A stretch of 64,000 bases of DNA from Dromiciops gliroides (taxonomy: Eukaryota; Chordata; Mammalia; Microbiotheria; Microbiotheriidae), in the NCBI RefSeq assembly GCF_019393635.1, contig NC_057861.1, positions 153,777,544-153,841,543 on the forward strand. Direction: 5' to 3'. A program made the translations under genes and the position numbers. The stretch's first letter is position 1; every line of letters begins with the position of its first letter. A model generated the notes under the pieces. That model had not been told where the DNA came from, searched no databases, and worked only from the letters and a program-made list of their open reading frames with translations. Shown here in pieces: positions 41,501 to 45,410 of the stretch.

Positions 41501-44500
41501 TATTAACACCTTTGAAACATCTAGAACAGGAATCATATGTTATACTTTTTATCTATAGCATTAACAAGTATAAGTCAACTTTTATTCTGCTTAACTCAAG
41601 GGTCACTTTATTCCTGCCTGCTAGGATAAAATTTGGCAACTATTTACAAAATAAATGTTTTGTGATTATATTTCTTAAAAACACATAAAATTGGTTTGCA
41701 TCTTAATGATTAAACAGGTGTTTTTCACCACTCCTTAATGCCATTCCTAAATTTACAATGAAAAGAGCCCATCCGGGGCAGCTGGGTGGTGCAGTGAATA
41801 GAGCACCGGCCCTGGATTCAGGAGGACCTGAGTTCAAATCCGACCTCAGACGCTTAACACTTACTAGCTGTGTGACCCTGGGCAAGTCACTTAACCTCAG
41901 TTGCCTCACCAAAAAAAAAAAAAGAGCCCATCCTTTAGATAATATATAAACATTCTTCTCCCTTTTTGGAGGGTAGAGGAATGAGTGAGGTTTGGAAGTA
42001 TCATGGAGCAAAGAGTATATATCTACTCCTTCTGGCCCTAGTGTATCAGGAGGCAGTAGAGAATAGATAATTAATATCACATTTATATTTTGTCAAGTGA
42101 GATATTATCTAAGATCTCTTCACAATCCATATTCATTTTCTGGAATATGACATTTGCACCTCTCTTGCCTGTTTCACTGAAATAGACTCATTATTTTAAA
42201 ATAACAAAATTAACTATTAGGTACTCTATTTTTTAAGTATTTATTATTTTCCAGTTACATATAAGGATAATTTTCAACATTTGTTTTCACAGGATTTTTA
42301 GTTCAAATTTTTTTTTTCCCACCTTCCCTTCCCTCCCTCCTTCCCAAGATGGAAAGCAGTCTGATATAGGTTGTATATGTACAATCACATTAAACATATT
42401 TCTACATTAGTCATCTTGTTAAAGAAGAATCAGAGGGGGAGGCTAGGTGGCACAGTGGATAAAGCACTGGCCCTGGATTCAGGAGGACCTGAGTTCAAAT
42501 CTGGCCTCAGACACTTGATACTTACTAGCTGTGTGACCCTGGGCAAGTCACTTAACCCCCATTGCCCTGCAAAAAAACAAACAAACAAAAAAATCAAAGA
42601 AGAATCAGAGCACAAGGGAAAAATCTCAGAAAAGAAGGGAAGAAAACAGTTCAAAAGTAGAAACAGTATGGTTCAATCTGCATTCATAATTCACAGTTCT
42701 TTTTTCTGGATGTTAACATTTTCTATCATGAGTTCTTTGAAACTGTTTTGGATTGTTGCACTGCTGAGAAGAGCTAAGTCTATCACCATTATTCATCACA
42801 CAATGTTGCTGTTTTTGTGTACAATGTTCTCCTGGTTCTACTCCTCTCAGTCAGCATCAAGGTATTCTAATTTAGCTATATAGAGTACAGTTCTTGTTCA
42901 GAAGTTTTTAAAATCAGAACAAGTCAGCATTTTAAGCCAGTTATTATCCTTTCTGAGTCTTACCTTGATGAGCTAGCATTGTATTCTTGAATCAGAAATT
43001 TCTGATCCTTGACTTTTTCATTATATGTATATAGATGTAAACTCAGATTTTACCCAACTTTCTTATAATTTTCTTTTTGTTTTTCACTATAGGTATTTTG
43101 GATGCCAAATGACTCCATACTTTACACTATACTATATACCTAGCCACCCCTCTGCCATTTTCTTATTTACTTTAAATGTAGTATCTTCATATCTTTCCAC
43201 CTTTCTCAGTTTGTTTCATTTATCCCCTGCTGTTCTTGCTTCCCTCCTCCTTCATTGATCTTTTTACCACTTTACTTCTCTTTCTGCTTCCAGAACACAC
43301 ATGGCTTAGATCTAAAGCTGCTTGATTGGTTCACAATTCGTATGAACTTAGAGTCATTTTATTCTCTACACAAACCAAATGTAATAACCCTTGATACTTC
43401 AATAATATTGGTTTCAGTTTTGAGTCTTTCAGGTAGTCAAATCTCTAGCTTTTGTCCTCCCCTCAAAAAAAAAAAACAACCAGTCACTAGAGAGTTACTA
43501 TTATATGAGTTTTACTGTAGTGTTCTGGTGATGTTTGTGTTGAATACCTTGTAAAATAATTTACCTTATTAATGTTCTTTTGAATGTACACTAGAAAATA
43601 GTGGAAAGAGATATTGATTAGAATTCTTAAACTGGATAATCACCATAGGGCAAAATTTTAAAACTCTTTTTTATTTTGATAGGTACAGAACAAACATGCA
43701 AAAGAAGAATCACTTGCTGATGATCTCTTTAGGTAAAGTTTTGTTTATTTCAGGTTTCTAGTGCTTTCAAATAAGTTACTTCAAAGCAGATACTTAATGC
43801 ATATGGCCCCAATTAAGTAGCCTTGAAGTAGTGTGTTGTGTGCATATCTGTTTTCAGCCTTACCACAGTAGTAATAAAATAATAATAATAGTTCACACAC
43901 AATATCCTACATACAAGCTCTTTTTATGAGAAGATACCACACTGCAAAATTTCAAGAACTCACCAGACTAGTCTATTTTCACTTTCTGAAATTCTGGATA
44001 AATTAATCCATTTTTCTCTTTTTCTGCTTCTAAGTTTGGGGTCTCTAAGCAAGTGTTCTTTAGAGTTTGTCGCTTGCTACATATCAGTTATGAGATATAT
44101 CTTAAATTGGAATATATCATTTATGATGTATGCCACAACATACTTTAAATCTTTTTGTGGTCTAGGACCAAAAAAATAGAGTAAAATAAATGGCACCAAG
44201 CTAACACATTTAGTTTACTAGTAATGTAATTTGGTTGATAAGTTGTGACATTTTCATGCCTAAGCAAAAGCATTAATGAATGAGTTCTGACTTAAGGCAA
44301 GTTAAATGCCAGATCATTTGTTTAGTCTTAAGTTGTTCATGCATGAAAACAAAAGGCTATATTGGAATTTCAGTTTGGCTTTTGGTGGAGAGGGATTTAA
44401 AGTTGACTGTGATTTAATTCCTATTTAACATATTCCTATGAACATAGTAAAAATATATCTATCTTATCAAATTTTCTCTTAACTATCATTAAGTAAAACT

Positions 44501-45258
44501 AGACAGCATTGTAGAAGGATACACATAGGGAGTGTAATTTTACAATGTTTTCTAAAATGTAGAACAAAAAAGTTTTAAAATAAAATCATTTTAAATATTT
44601 TTCCTCCAGAGAAGAACATAATTATGATTTTAATTCATTGCTATGTAAATTATCTGGAATTTTTATATTGGGGGTTTTTTGCCCTCAAAAGGAGTCTATA
44701 AAGAGGGTATCTGCTTGCTCAACTGCCTGATTAATTATATTGCTATAAGAAAATATGTTAATATTTTGGGGAGTACTTATGCTTTTAATTAAACTCTTCA
44801 TAGTACTTGTGTAGCTTATAAGGTAAATCTATATATGGGCAGTTTTCAGCCCTAATTTTTAAGGCCTGAGAAAGCTTTTAAAGTACATTTTGGTGAGTTT
44901 TTTTCTTTTTAATATTAAGTTGTGACTGTCACAATTTACAGGTGAAGCAGTGAAAATATAGAAAAGTAGAAAGGTAGAAAGGTAGATGACCACATTTATT
45001 AGTAGGGGTAATGATAGGAATAGAGATTGATCCTGGAATTTCATTTATATTGAGAACTCTCAAGATTGGGATTGGTTCTTTGTACTGGCCTCTCTCTTTG
45101 TGACAAAAATAGAATTAGAACTCCTTTTTTGCCTACTCTGCTGAAAAACTTTTTAATCACTTAAATATTTCAAAGTAATAGAAATGCATTTGTTAGGTCA
45201 TTTTGACTTCTCTTTCTTTCTTTACAGATACAATCCTAATGTAAGAAAGAGAAGATAA
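758..45258 (+). CDS. NBN: Nibrin (NBN/NBS1), MRN complex subunit; complete 16-exon gene
   Basis: Nibrin is the regulatory subunit of the nuclear MRE11-RAD50-NBN complex. It senses DNA double-strand breaks, recruits and activates ATM, and supports end resection and telomere maintenance. Sixteen GT-AG exons join in frame to 2238 nt (745 aa; human 754). Domains in order: FHA about residues 24-108 with GRKNC and SISRNH, tandem BRCTs about 111-195 and 222-325, and a long disordered middle with SQ/SP sites at S278, S338, S393 and S429 (human S278, S343, S397, S432). A KKRERDEE basic patch follows. The MRE11-binding segment around [17 protein letters not shown] lies at about 674-688, and the C-terminal ATM-binding motif [13 protein letters not shown] ends near 739. 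The ATG at 758 gives [12 protein letters not shown], matching human MWKLLPAAGPAG in length and pattern. Its Kozak context is weak (C at -3, T at +4). No frameshift or stop interrupts the exons. Identification is very secure. Confidence 0.97.
1070..1120 (+). promoter_or_regulatory. CCAAT/ETS/GC-box cluster in NBN intron 1
   Basis: Within 50 bp there is an inverted CCAAT box (ATTGG at 1074), an ETS core CCGGAAG (1087-1093), a GC box CCCCGCCCC (1094-1102) and GGGGCGTGG (1111-1119). A donor-like GTAAGTA overlaps the end of the GC box at 1104. The arrangement resembles a housekeeping promoter about 320 bp inside intron 1, still within the CpG-rich zone. It could be part of the main promoter region, an alternative first-exon promoter, or a divergent start. 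Confidence 0.4.
1257..1313. repeat. AT-rich simple repeat
   Basis: An almost pure A/T tract of alternating TATAT/ATTAT units in intron 1, just beyond the CpG island. Confidence 0.8.
1330..1440 (-). repeat. MIR-like SINE fragment
   Basis: Reads 'cacaacaactctaggaggta' and 'atagatgagaaaattgag', the antisense 3' part of a MIR/CORE-SINE. Old and diverged. Confidence 0.6.
1510..1680 (+). repeat. Old tRNA-derived SINE
   Basis: Contains degraded head and B-box-like 'gagttcgaattacgactcag' and the 'gggcaagtcactaaccc' segment typical of marsupial tRNA-SINEs. It is much more diverged than the WSINE-type copies. Confidence 0.6.
3185..3319 (-). repeat. WSINE/MAR-type SINE, antisense
   Basis: Full-length antisense copy from 'gaggcaattggggttaagtg' to 'ccacctagctgccc', in intron 1. 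It follows a TTTA-rich tail. Confidence 0.9.
3797..3949 (+). repeat. WSINE/MAR-type SINE with 15-bp TSD
   Basis: Sense copy with an A-rich tail. The target duplication AAAACTCTAAGAAGG occurs at 3782-3796 and again at 3950-3964. Confidence 0.93.
4370..4612 (+). repeat. Longer marsupial tRNA-SINE with 3' tail domain
   Basis: The SINE head is followed by a 3' domain (about 4500-4610: 'aaaatgagctggagaaggaa', then 'ccccaaatgagaacatgaaa') that the shorter copies lack. An antisense copy of this second family lies at about 48800-48990. Confidence 0.75.
5469..6215 (+). mobile_element. LINE-1 3' end (ORF2 C-terminus and 3' UTR)
   Basis: One frame gives [20 protein letters not shown] with downstream [20 protein letters not shown]. 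This matches the extreme C-terminus of L1 ORF2p (human WIKKMWHIYTMEYYAAIKND and what follows). A non-coding 3' UTR then runs to a polyA-like end near 6215. It is a 5'-truncated dead copy in intron 1, 225 bp before exon 2. Related copies lie at 30.1-30.7, 42.2-42.9 and 61.5-62.4 kb. Confidence 0.85.
6441..6574 (+). CDS. NBN: NBN exon 2 (FHA domain, first half)
   Basis: 134 nt, identical in length to the human exon. It encodes [17 protein letters not shown] and then the phosphopeptide-binding core with SISRNH (Arg28-, Ser42- and His45-type residues). Acceptor TTCCTTAG, donor GTATGC. Confidence 0.97.
6706..6861 (+). repeat. WSINE/MAR-type SINE with TSD
   Basis: Sense copy 131 bp after exon 2. 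The target duplication is approximately AAAATGGTCTT on both sides (left ending 6705, right ending 6875). Confidence 0.9.
6876..7922. other. Intron 2 remainder, no element recognised
   Basis: AT-rich intronic sequence without a repeat I can name and without a supported exon. Confidence 0.5.
7923..8071 (+). CDS. NBN: NBN exon 3 (FHA domain, second half)
   Basis: 149 nt, as in human. It encodes the [15 protein letters not shown] loop that completes the FHA beta-sandwich and ends at FESKFR. Acceptor TTTCCAG, donor GTAAGT. Confidence 0.97.
8570..8935 (-). mobile_element. Probable antisense L1-type 3' UTR fragment
   Basis: Pyrimidine-rich 'tctattttctcttcctcc' and later 'gatcattgattgcattgatc' resemble the reverse of marsupial L1 3' UTRs. 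No coding part is present, so the family call is tentative. Confidence 0.4.
9175..9334 (+). CDS. NBN: NBN exon 4 (BRCT1)
   Basis: 160 nt, as in human. It encodes the start of the first BRCT repeat ([17 protein letters not shown], then [18 protein letters not shown]). The conserved Gly-Gly turn and the Trp of the BRCT fold are present. Donor GTAAGT. Confidence 0.97.
9940..10110 (-). repeat. MIR-like SINE
   Basis: Antisense MIR features: 'ttttatagatgaggaattaa', a degraded 'gacttgttccaggttatata' box and a final 'gggctcttttcactat'. Confidence 0.6.
10445..10590 (-). repeat. MIR 3' part
   Basis: Antisense 'gctagcatttatatggtgtt', 'ctgtgaggtaggtgctatta' and 'cagatgaggaaactg' are diagnostic for the MIR 3' half. 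Confidence 0.75.
10685..10819 (-). repeat. WSINE/MAR-type SINE with 15-bp TSD
   Basis: Full antisense copy. GAGTACTATAGAATT occurs at 10647-10661 and at 10820-10834. The tail region between 10662 and 10684 contains a G run. Confidence 0.93.
11115..11320 (-). repeat. MIR, nearly full length
   Basis: Antisense copy with 'ttgacttgcctagggtcaca', 'agcagagctgggacctg' and 'tctctttccactgcacta'. Confidence 0.75.
11513..11660 (+). repeat. WSINE/MAR-type SINE with internal deletion
   Basis: Sense copy in which the usual 'ccggccctggattcagg' block is mostly missing (AAAGCACTCAGGAGG). The rest is well conserved. Confidence 0.85.
11893..12025 (-). repeat. WSINE/MAR-type SINE nested in another SINE's tail
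   Basis: Antisense copy lying in the T-rich tail side of the SINE at 12097-12227. Its head ends 'ctacctagcttg', slightly decayed. Confidence 0.85.
12097..12227 (-). repeat. WSINE/MAR-type SINE, outer member of nested pair
   Basis: Antisense copy ending 'ccacctagctgcccc'. TGCTATGCATT occurs at about 11849 and again at 12228, so the target duplication spans both this copy and the one at 11893-12025. Confidence 0.88.
12324..12427 (+). CDS. NBN: NBN exon 5 (end of BRCT1)
   Basis: 104 nt, as in human. It encodes [20 protein letters not shown], the conserved C-terminal helix of BRCT1. It sits about 100 bp downstream of a nested SINE pair and about 80 bp upstream of another SINE, so repeats crowd it on both sides. 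Confidence 0.97.
12509..12643 (-). repeat. WSINE/MAR-type SINE
   Basis: Full antisense copy, 81 bp after exon 5, with a (TTTA)n tail remnant at 12486-12506. Confidence 0.9.
12710..12861 (+). repeat. WSINE/MAR-type SINE with 15-bp TSD
   Basis: Sense copy. The target duplication AGAATTTAGAGCTAG occurs at 12695-12709 and at 12862-12876. The right copy begins a MIR-like segment, so the SINE entered an older repeat. Confidence 0.93.
12885..13035 (-). repeat. MIR fragment
   Basis: Antisense MIR: 'tttataggttcagagaagtt', 'cagtcagaatttgaatccag' and 'tactctctccatcac'. Confidence 0.65.
13271..13681 (-). mobile_element. Solo LTR fossil, class I-like endogenous retrovirus
   Basis: Runs from TGTTCC to TTACA and shares its U3-side half with the LTRs at 33.5, 56.2 and 61.0 kb ('gcgtcatttcctgacgccaa', 'gattggctggtag'). 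It belongs to a divergent subfamily at its other end. No internal viral region is seen. Its GC-rich centre makes several meaningless open frames. It lies in intron 5. Confidence 0.75.
14255..14352 (+). repeat. RTE-like / RTE-derived SINE 3' end
   Basis: 'tgatgtcatggtcctctttg' followed by 'aactaaggacaaacaac' matches the 3' end of the element at 36480-36972. The family name is a recollection of marsupial RTE-derived repeats and is tentative. Confidence 0.5.
14720..14890 (+). repeat. MIR/old SINE, sense
   Basis: 'ggatttgaatccagattcta', 'aagtcatttaacctctctgg' and 'cctcatctgtaaaatgaggg' are diagnostic. Confidence 0.75.
14920..15050 (+). repeat. Old dispersed repeat ('gtgctaaatgctggggatat' type)
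   Basis: Ancient repeat 3' end also seen at 15470-15600, 24460-24565 and 58370-58480. It is LINE-like (L2/CR1 style), but the family is not certain. Confidence 0.5.
15116..15264 (+). repeat. WSINE/MAR-type SINE with 15-bp TSD
   Basis: Sense copy. AAAATCCCAGAGTAA occurs at 15101-15115 and at 15265-15279, following an A tail of about 20. Confidence 0.94.
15470..15600 (+). repeat. Old dispersed repeat, second copy
   Basis: Same family as 14920-15050: 'taggcactgtgcttagagct' and 'caaggggcttacagtctagt'. Confidence 0.5.
16047..16073. repeat. (TG)n microsatellite
   Basis: Short TG/ATG-rich tract in intron 5. Confidence 0.7.
17030..17147 (+). CDS. NBN: NBN exon 6 (BRCT linker and start of BRCT2)
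   Basis: 118 nt, as in human. It encodes FYPPIDEP through [17 protein letters not shown], the entry strand of BRCT2. Acceptor TTCTTACAG, donor GTAATA. Confidence 0.96.
17222..17345 (-). repeat. RTE-like element fragment, antisense
   Basis: 'tttcgaagaggaccaaaatg' and 'acatcgctatg' are the reverse of the 'ggtcctctttg' end seen at 14.3 and 36.9 kb. It sits about 75 bp after exon 6. Confidence 0.5.
17880..18150 (+). repeat. MIR, sense, nearly full length
   Basis: 'gaaacttgagttctcatcat', 'aaggcaagtcactgaaactc', 'ctcatctataaaatagggat' and a 3' part ending 'taatgtgcttagtataat'. Confidence 0.7.
18825..19018 (+). CDS. NBN: NBN exon 7 (BRCT2 core, S278 site)
   Basis: 194 nt, as in human. It encodes [17 protein letters not shown] through IHSIMDMLQ. 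It carries TNSQ, the counterpart of the ATM site Ser278, at exactly residue 278. A long T tract precedes the acceptor. Confidence 0.96.
19798..19883 (+). CDS. NBN: NBN exon 8 (end of BRCT2), 12 nt shorter than human
   Basis: 86 nt against 98 in human. It encodes [20 protein letters not shown] and ends ETYCNPVAG, where human has YCDPQGHPSTG, so four codons are missing just after BRCT2. Frame and donor (GTAATT) are intact, so this looks like a tolerated loop shortening. Confidence 0.94.
20100..20430 (-). mobile_element. CR1/L3-type LINE 3' region, antisense
   Basis: 'aaatatttgatgatagcttt' and 'aaatgtggtctgacca' are the reverse of the CR1-family 3' region. Diverged and non-functional; in intron 8. 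Confidence 0.55.
20494..20603. repeat. (TTTC)n microsatellite, about 27 units
   Basis: Long, almost pure TTTC tract that abuts the tail side of the antisense SINE at 20605. On the opposite strand it is a (GAAA)n expansion of the SINE's A tail. It is likely polymorphic in length. Confidence 0.95.
20605..20723 (-). repeat. WSINE/MAR-type SINE next to TTTC tract
   Basis: Antisense copy lacking its last 15-20 bases, where the TTTC tract begins. Ends 'cacctagcttgcccc'. Confidence 0.9.
21383..21516 (-). repeat. WSINE/MAR-type SINE with TSD
   Basis: Antisense copy. GAGTCATCCATTTT flanks it on both sides (about 21350 and 21519). Confidence 0.9.
21565..21712 (+). repeat. WSINE/MAR-type SINE, 48 bp from the previous one
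   Basis: Sense copy with a short internal scramble near 21650. A long A/G-rich tail runs to about 21775, where AACTAAGCT repeats the left flank. Confidence 0.85.
21810..21975 (-). repeat. MIR, antisense
   Basis: 'ttcattttacaaataaggaa', 'aaatgacttgcccaaggcct' and 'agagttggaattctaaccat'. Confidence 0.7.
22263..22389 (+). CDS. NBN: NBN exon 9 (S343-equivalent SQ site)
   Basis: 127 nt (human 130). It encodes [17 protein letters not shown] and ends DTESEYADT. Ser338 in the LSQ motif corresponds to human Ser343, the best-known ATM target in nibrin. Confidence 0.95.
22990..23140 (+). repeat. MIR, sense, diverged
   Basis: 'cagcatgacatggtagattg', 'ggcaagtcattaatttttca'. The rest of intron 9 (22390-23749) shows nothing else I can name. 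Confidence 0.55.
23750..24022 (+). CDS. NBN: NBN exon 10 (disordered central region)
   Basis: 273 nt, the same as human. Sequence is poorly conserved except for FSQE (Ser393, human S397), QLSPT (Ser429, the CDK site S432) and the strongly conserved [16 protein letters not shown] segment. Acceptor TTGTTTCAG. The border codon reads Cys-Met where human has Trp. Confidence 0.95.
24023..25505. other. Intron 10, first part: mostly unique sequence
   Basis: Contains one old dispersed repeat at about 24460-24565 ('aagtgcttactatgtgcaaa', 'tctcaaggagttcacattcc'). The GC-richer stretch 24575-24890 gives short open frames on both strands, but I see no splice-framed exon or recognisable protein in it. Confidence 0.5.
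25508..25745 (+). repeat. MIR, sense, full length
   Basis: Head, 'gagcaagtcacttcacctct', 'ataaaatggaggcagtaatg' and the 3' segment ending 'aaacacttgg' are all visible. Confidence 0.75.
26173..26614 (+). CDS. NBN: NBN exon 11 (largest exon; basic patch)
   Basis: 442 nt (human 448). It opens by completing KKR-ERDEE, the basic nuclear-localisation-like patch, and ends QESCKVA. In human the last codon of this exon is Ser615, which with Gln616 from the next exon forms an SQ site. Here the codon is GCT (Ala608), so the site reads AQ. Donor GTAAGT. Confidence 0.95.
26760..26880 (-). repeat. MIR fragment, antisense
   Basis: 'ggcttgcccaggaccacatt' and 'agctgagtttgaatctgggt', 150 bp after exon 11. 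Confidence 0.65.
27038..27183 (+). repeat. WSINE/MAR-type SINE with 16-bp TSD
   Basis: Sense copy. AAAATAGTGAGTGGTC occurs at 27021-27036 and at 27184-27199. Confidence 0.94.
27880..27990 (+). repeat. Old tRNA-SINE fragment
   Basis: 'gggtacagtggattgaacac', 'cccttggagtcagggaggtc'; degraded copy. Confidence 0.6.
28470..29090. repeat. Ancient dispersed repeat, family uncertain
   Basis: Segments such as 'agccttgaacgtagccttgt' and 'gaccttagagagggc'-like phrases belong to a mammal-wide old element that also appears at 48.3-49.4, 54.7-55.4 and 58.5-58.8 kb. I cannot name it with confidence. Confidence 0.35.
29430..29830 (+). repeat. MIR split by a SINE insertion
   Basis: The MIR left half runs to 29526 ('gggcaaattacttaacctct'). 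Its 3' half resumes after 29735 ('attgcagagtcatttgggag'). The intervening block is the antisense SINE at 29585-29719. Confidence 0.75.
29585..29719 (-). repeat. WSINE/MAR-type SINE inserted in MIR, 16-bp TSD
   Basis: CTGTATTCTTCTTTTA flanks it at 29527-29542 and from 29719. A TTTTA-rich tail lies at 29540-29584. Confidence 0.93.
30140..30700 (-). mobile_element. LINE-1 3' end, antisense
   Basis: On the minus strand the frame gives [20 protein letters not shown], the same ORF2 C-terminal segment as in the copy at 5.5 kb, followed by the L1 3' UTR ending near 30150. 5'-truncated; in intron 11. Confidence 0.8.
31490..31550 (-). repeat. L1 3'-tail remnant just upstream of exon 12
   Basis: 'ttttattttcccaaattaca' then 'tgtaaaaccaaatttt' matches the reverse of the L1 3' terminus. 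It ends about 40 bp before the exon 12 acceptor, so part of the upstream splicing context is repeat-derived. Confidence 0.55.
31589..31654 (+). CDS. NBN: NBN exon 12 (66-nt small exon)
   Basis: 66 nt (human 69). It encodes [14 protein letters not shown] through SSVKEQ. It keeps the human start QENE and the lysine-rich middle. An antisense L1 tail remnant lies just upstream of its acceptor TTTAACAG. Intron 11, before it, is about 5 kb. Confidence 0.93.
31808..31936 (-). repeat. WSINE/MAR-type SINE with TSD
   Basis: Antisense copy in intron 12. CATGCCATAATTTTT occurs on both sides (about 31768 and 31938). Confidence 0.92.
32560..33180 (-). mobile_element. CR1/L3-type LINE 3' region, antisense
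   Basis: 'ttcagatatttgaaaacagt', 'ggtcctgttcctctggatat' and 'gacatggtctgacaaatgca' are the reverse of the CR1-family 3' region. It lies downstream, in element order, of the reverse-transcriptase piece at 34.8-35.1 kb, so both may be parts of one old insertion. Confidence 0.6.
33526..33949 (-). mobile_element. Solo LTR fossil, class I-like endogenous retrovirus
   Basis: Bounded by TGTGAGGGG and ATCGTTACA, about 424 bp. Flanks CAGA and CAAA fit a 4-bp target duplication with one change. The antisense polyA signal (TTTATTAA near 33622) sits where expected. No internal region. It lies in intron 12 inside an older CR1/L3 block. Confidence 0.85.
33960..34200 (+). repeat. MIR, sense
   Basis: 'gatctggattcaaatccttt', 'gagataatgtatataaatca' and 'caagcactttataaatgtca'. 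Confidence 0.7.
34205..34570 (-). repeat. Old L1-type fragment, antisense
   Basis: 'gtctaccctttccccaataa' and 'tgctacaacaaaaattctgc' are the diverged reverse of the L1 ORF2 3' end ('cattccccaattgatgggca' style). Older than the other L1 ends in the window. Confidence 0.5.
34780..35150 (-). mobile_element. CR1/L3-type LINE reverse-transcriptase fragment
   Basis: Minus-strand translation of about 34900-35070 gives [20 protein letters not shown] followed by [14 protein letters not shown]. This is the conserved CR1-family block (GPDGIHPRVLKELA, then EPLSIIF) of the reverse-transcriptase fingers. Stops show it is long dead. Confidence 0.7.
35450..35990 (-). repeat. Probable upstream part of the CR1/L3 fossil
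   Basis: Shows phrases such as 'ggtgaaaattagatctagaa' that I associate with the region preceding the RT block of these old LINEs. Coding is not readable; tentative. Confidence 0.3.
35991..36479. other. Intron 12 unique sequence
   Basis: Nothing recognisable; AT-rich. Confidence 0.4.
36480..36972 (+). mobile_element. RTE-like or RTE-derived element, about 0.5 kb
   Basis: GC-richer block in AT-rich surroundings that ends 'ggtcctctttgaaaatgaag' followed by 'gacaaacaac'. The same 3' terminus occurs at 14.3 kb, and reversed at 17.2 kb. The family call rests on the shared end and on memory of marsupial RTE-derived SINEs. Confidence 0.5.
37360..37500 (+). repeat. Old tRNA-SINE / MIR fragment
   Basis: 'ccaggaggacctgggtacaa' then 'aactgtgtaactgcaaatct'; diverged. 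Confidence 0.5.
37690..37828 (-). repeat. WSINE/MAR-type SINE with TSD
   Basis: Antisense copy. TTGTTTTATCTT flanks both sides (about 37654 and 37830). Confidence 0.9.
38031..38162 (+). repeat. WSINE/MAR-type SINE, internally deleted
   Basis: Sense copy missing the 'ttcaaatccggcctcagaca' block. AAAAACCTATAG flanks both sides (left ending about 38027). It lies 300 bp before exon 13. Confidence 0.88.
38475..38627 (+). CDS. NBN: NBN exon 13 (MRE11-binding segment, first half)
   Basis: 153 nt (human 156). It encodes [17 protein letters not shown] and ends [13 protein letters not shown], the basic helix-forming part of the MRE11 interaction site. Intron 12, at 6.8 kb, is the longest. Donor GTGGGT. 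Confidence 0.96.
39369..39520 (+). repeat. WSINE/MAR-type SINE
   Basis: Sense copy in intron 13 with an A-rich tail. No convincing target duplication. Confidence 0.88.
40152..40265 (+). CDS. NBN: NBN exon 14 (MRE11-binding segment, second half)
   Basis: 114 nt, as in human. It encodes [20 protein letters not shown] and then [18 protein letters not shown], near-identical to human and the most conserved part of the C-terminus. Donor GTGAGT. Confidence 0.97.
40412..40700 (+). pseudogene. 7SL (SRP) RNA retropseudogene, nearly full length
   Basis: The block aligns with 7SL RNA from end to end. 'gtggcacacagctataatcc' stands for the 5' Alu domain GTGGCGCGTGCCTGTAATCC. 'gtttggcatcaatatagtga' and 'gggggctaccaggctgccta' (human TTCGGCATCAATATGGTGA and GGGGGACCACCAGGTTGCCTA) and 'ggtcagaaacagaaaaggcc' represent the S domain. 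'agcttgggtgagatagggag' is the 3' Alu-domain end. Length is about 289 against about 300 for human 7SL. An A-rich tail (aaataaaaataaa) follows, as for L1-mobilised copies. Many CpG-type changes show it is a pseudogene. Because it includes the S domain it is not an Alu-like SINE. It lies in intron 14, 146 bp after exon 14, in sense orientation. Confidence 0.9.
40712..40731. repeat. (GT)n microsatellite at the 7SL copy's tail
   Basis: A short GT run directly follows the A-rich tail of the 7SL pseudogene. Confidence 0.75.
41775..41919 (+). repeat. WSINE/MAR-type SINE with 14-bp TSD
   Basis: Sense copy. AAAAGAGCCCATCC occurs at 41761-41774 and at 41920-41933. Confidence 0.94.
42235..42870 (-). mobile_element. 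LINE-1 3' end, antisense, split by a SINE
   Basis: Reverse of the L1 3' UTR ('cccaccttcccttccctccc', 'gtctgatataggttgtatat') followed by the reverse ORF2 C-terminal region ('cattattcatcacacaatgt'). It is interrupted at 42436-42595 by a sense SINE. In intron 14. Confidence 0.8.
42436..42595 (+). repeat. WSINE/MAR-type SINE inside an L1, 15-bp TSD
   Basis: AAAGAAGAATCAGAG occurs at 42421-42435 and at 42596-42610, cleanly bracketing the insertion in the L1 3' UTR. Confidence 0.95.
43683..43732 (+). CDS. NBN: NBN exon 15 (ATM-binding acidic motif)
   Basis: 50 nt, as in human. It encodes [16 protein letters not shown]; the acidic EESLADDLF stretch with the following RY is the ATM-recruiting motif. 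Donor GTAAAG. Confidence 0.96.
43733..45227. other. Intron 15, essentially repeat-free
   Basis: About 1.5 kb of AT-rich sequence without any SINE, LINE or LTR I can recognise. This is unusual for this window. Confidence 0.5.
45228..45258 (+). CDS. NBN: NBN exon 16 coding part and stop codon
   Basis: 31 coding nt including TAA. It encodes [10 protein letters not shown]; human ends RYNPYLKRRR. The acceptor TTTCTTTACAG is strong. Confidence 0.95.
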
Positions 45259-45410
45259 ATGAAGAGTTAAATAATGAAGCAATTATATGGCAAGCATTTA
45301 CTTGAATATTTACAAGTTTATGTTATAATGTACAGAAGAGATTTCAGTAACAGATGTTTTATAGCTTACATTCATCATTAAATAAAACACTCAAAAAATG
45401 CATTTTTTTT
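45259..45410 (+). other. NBN: NBN 3' UTR with first polyadenylation signal
   Basis: A canonical AATAAA lies at 45381-45386, 123 nt after the stop, with a T-rich stretch about 20 nt beyond it that would serve as the downstream element. This predicts a short 3' UTR. A second AATAAA near 45716 and others downstream could give longer forms, as human NBN has. Which one is used cannot be told from sequence. Confidence 0.6.

Noticed and set aside
41703-42080. A 125-codon open frame on the minus strand
   Set aside because: Its middle is the SINE read in reverse ([14 protein letters not shown]), seen at many other places in the window.
42371-42883. A 170-codon open frame on the + strand
   Set aside because: It runs through a SINE and an antisense L1 end; the peptide ([13 protein letters not shown] type) recurs at every sense SINE copy and is a repeat artefact.
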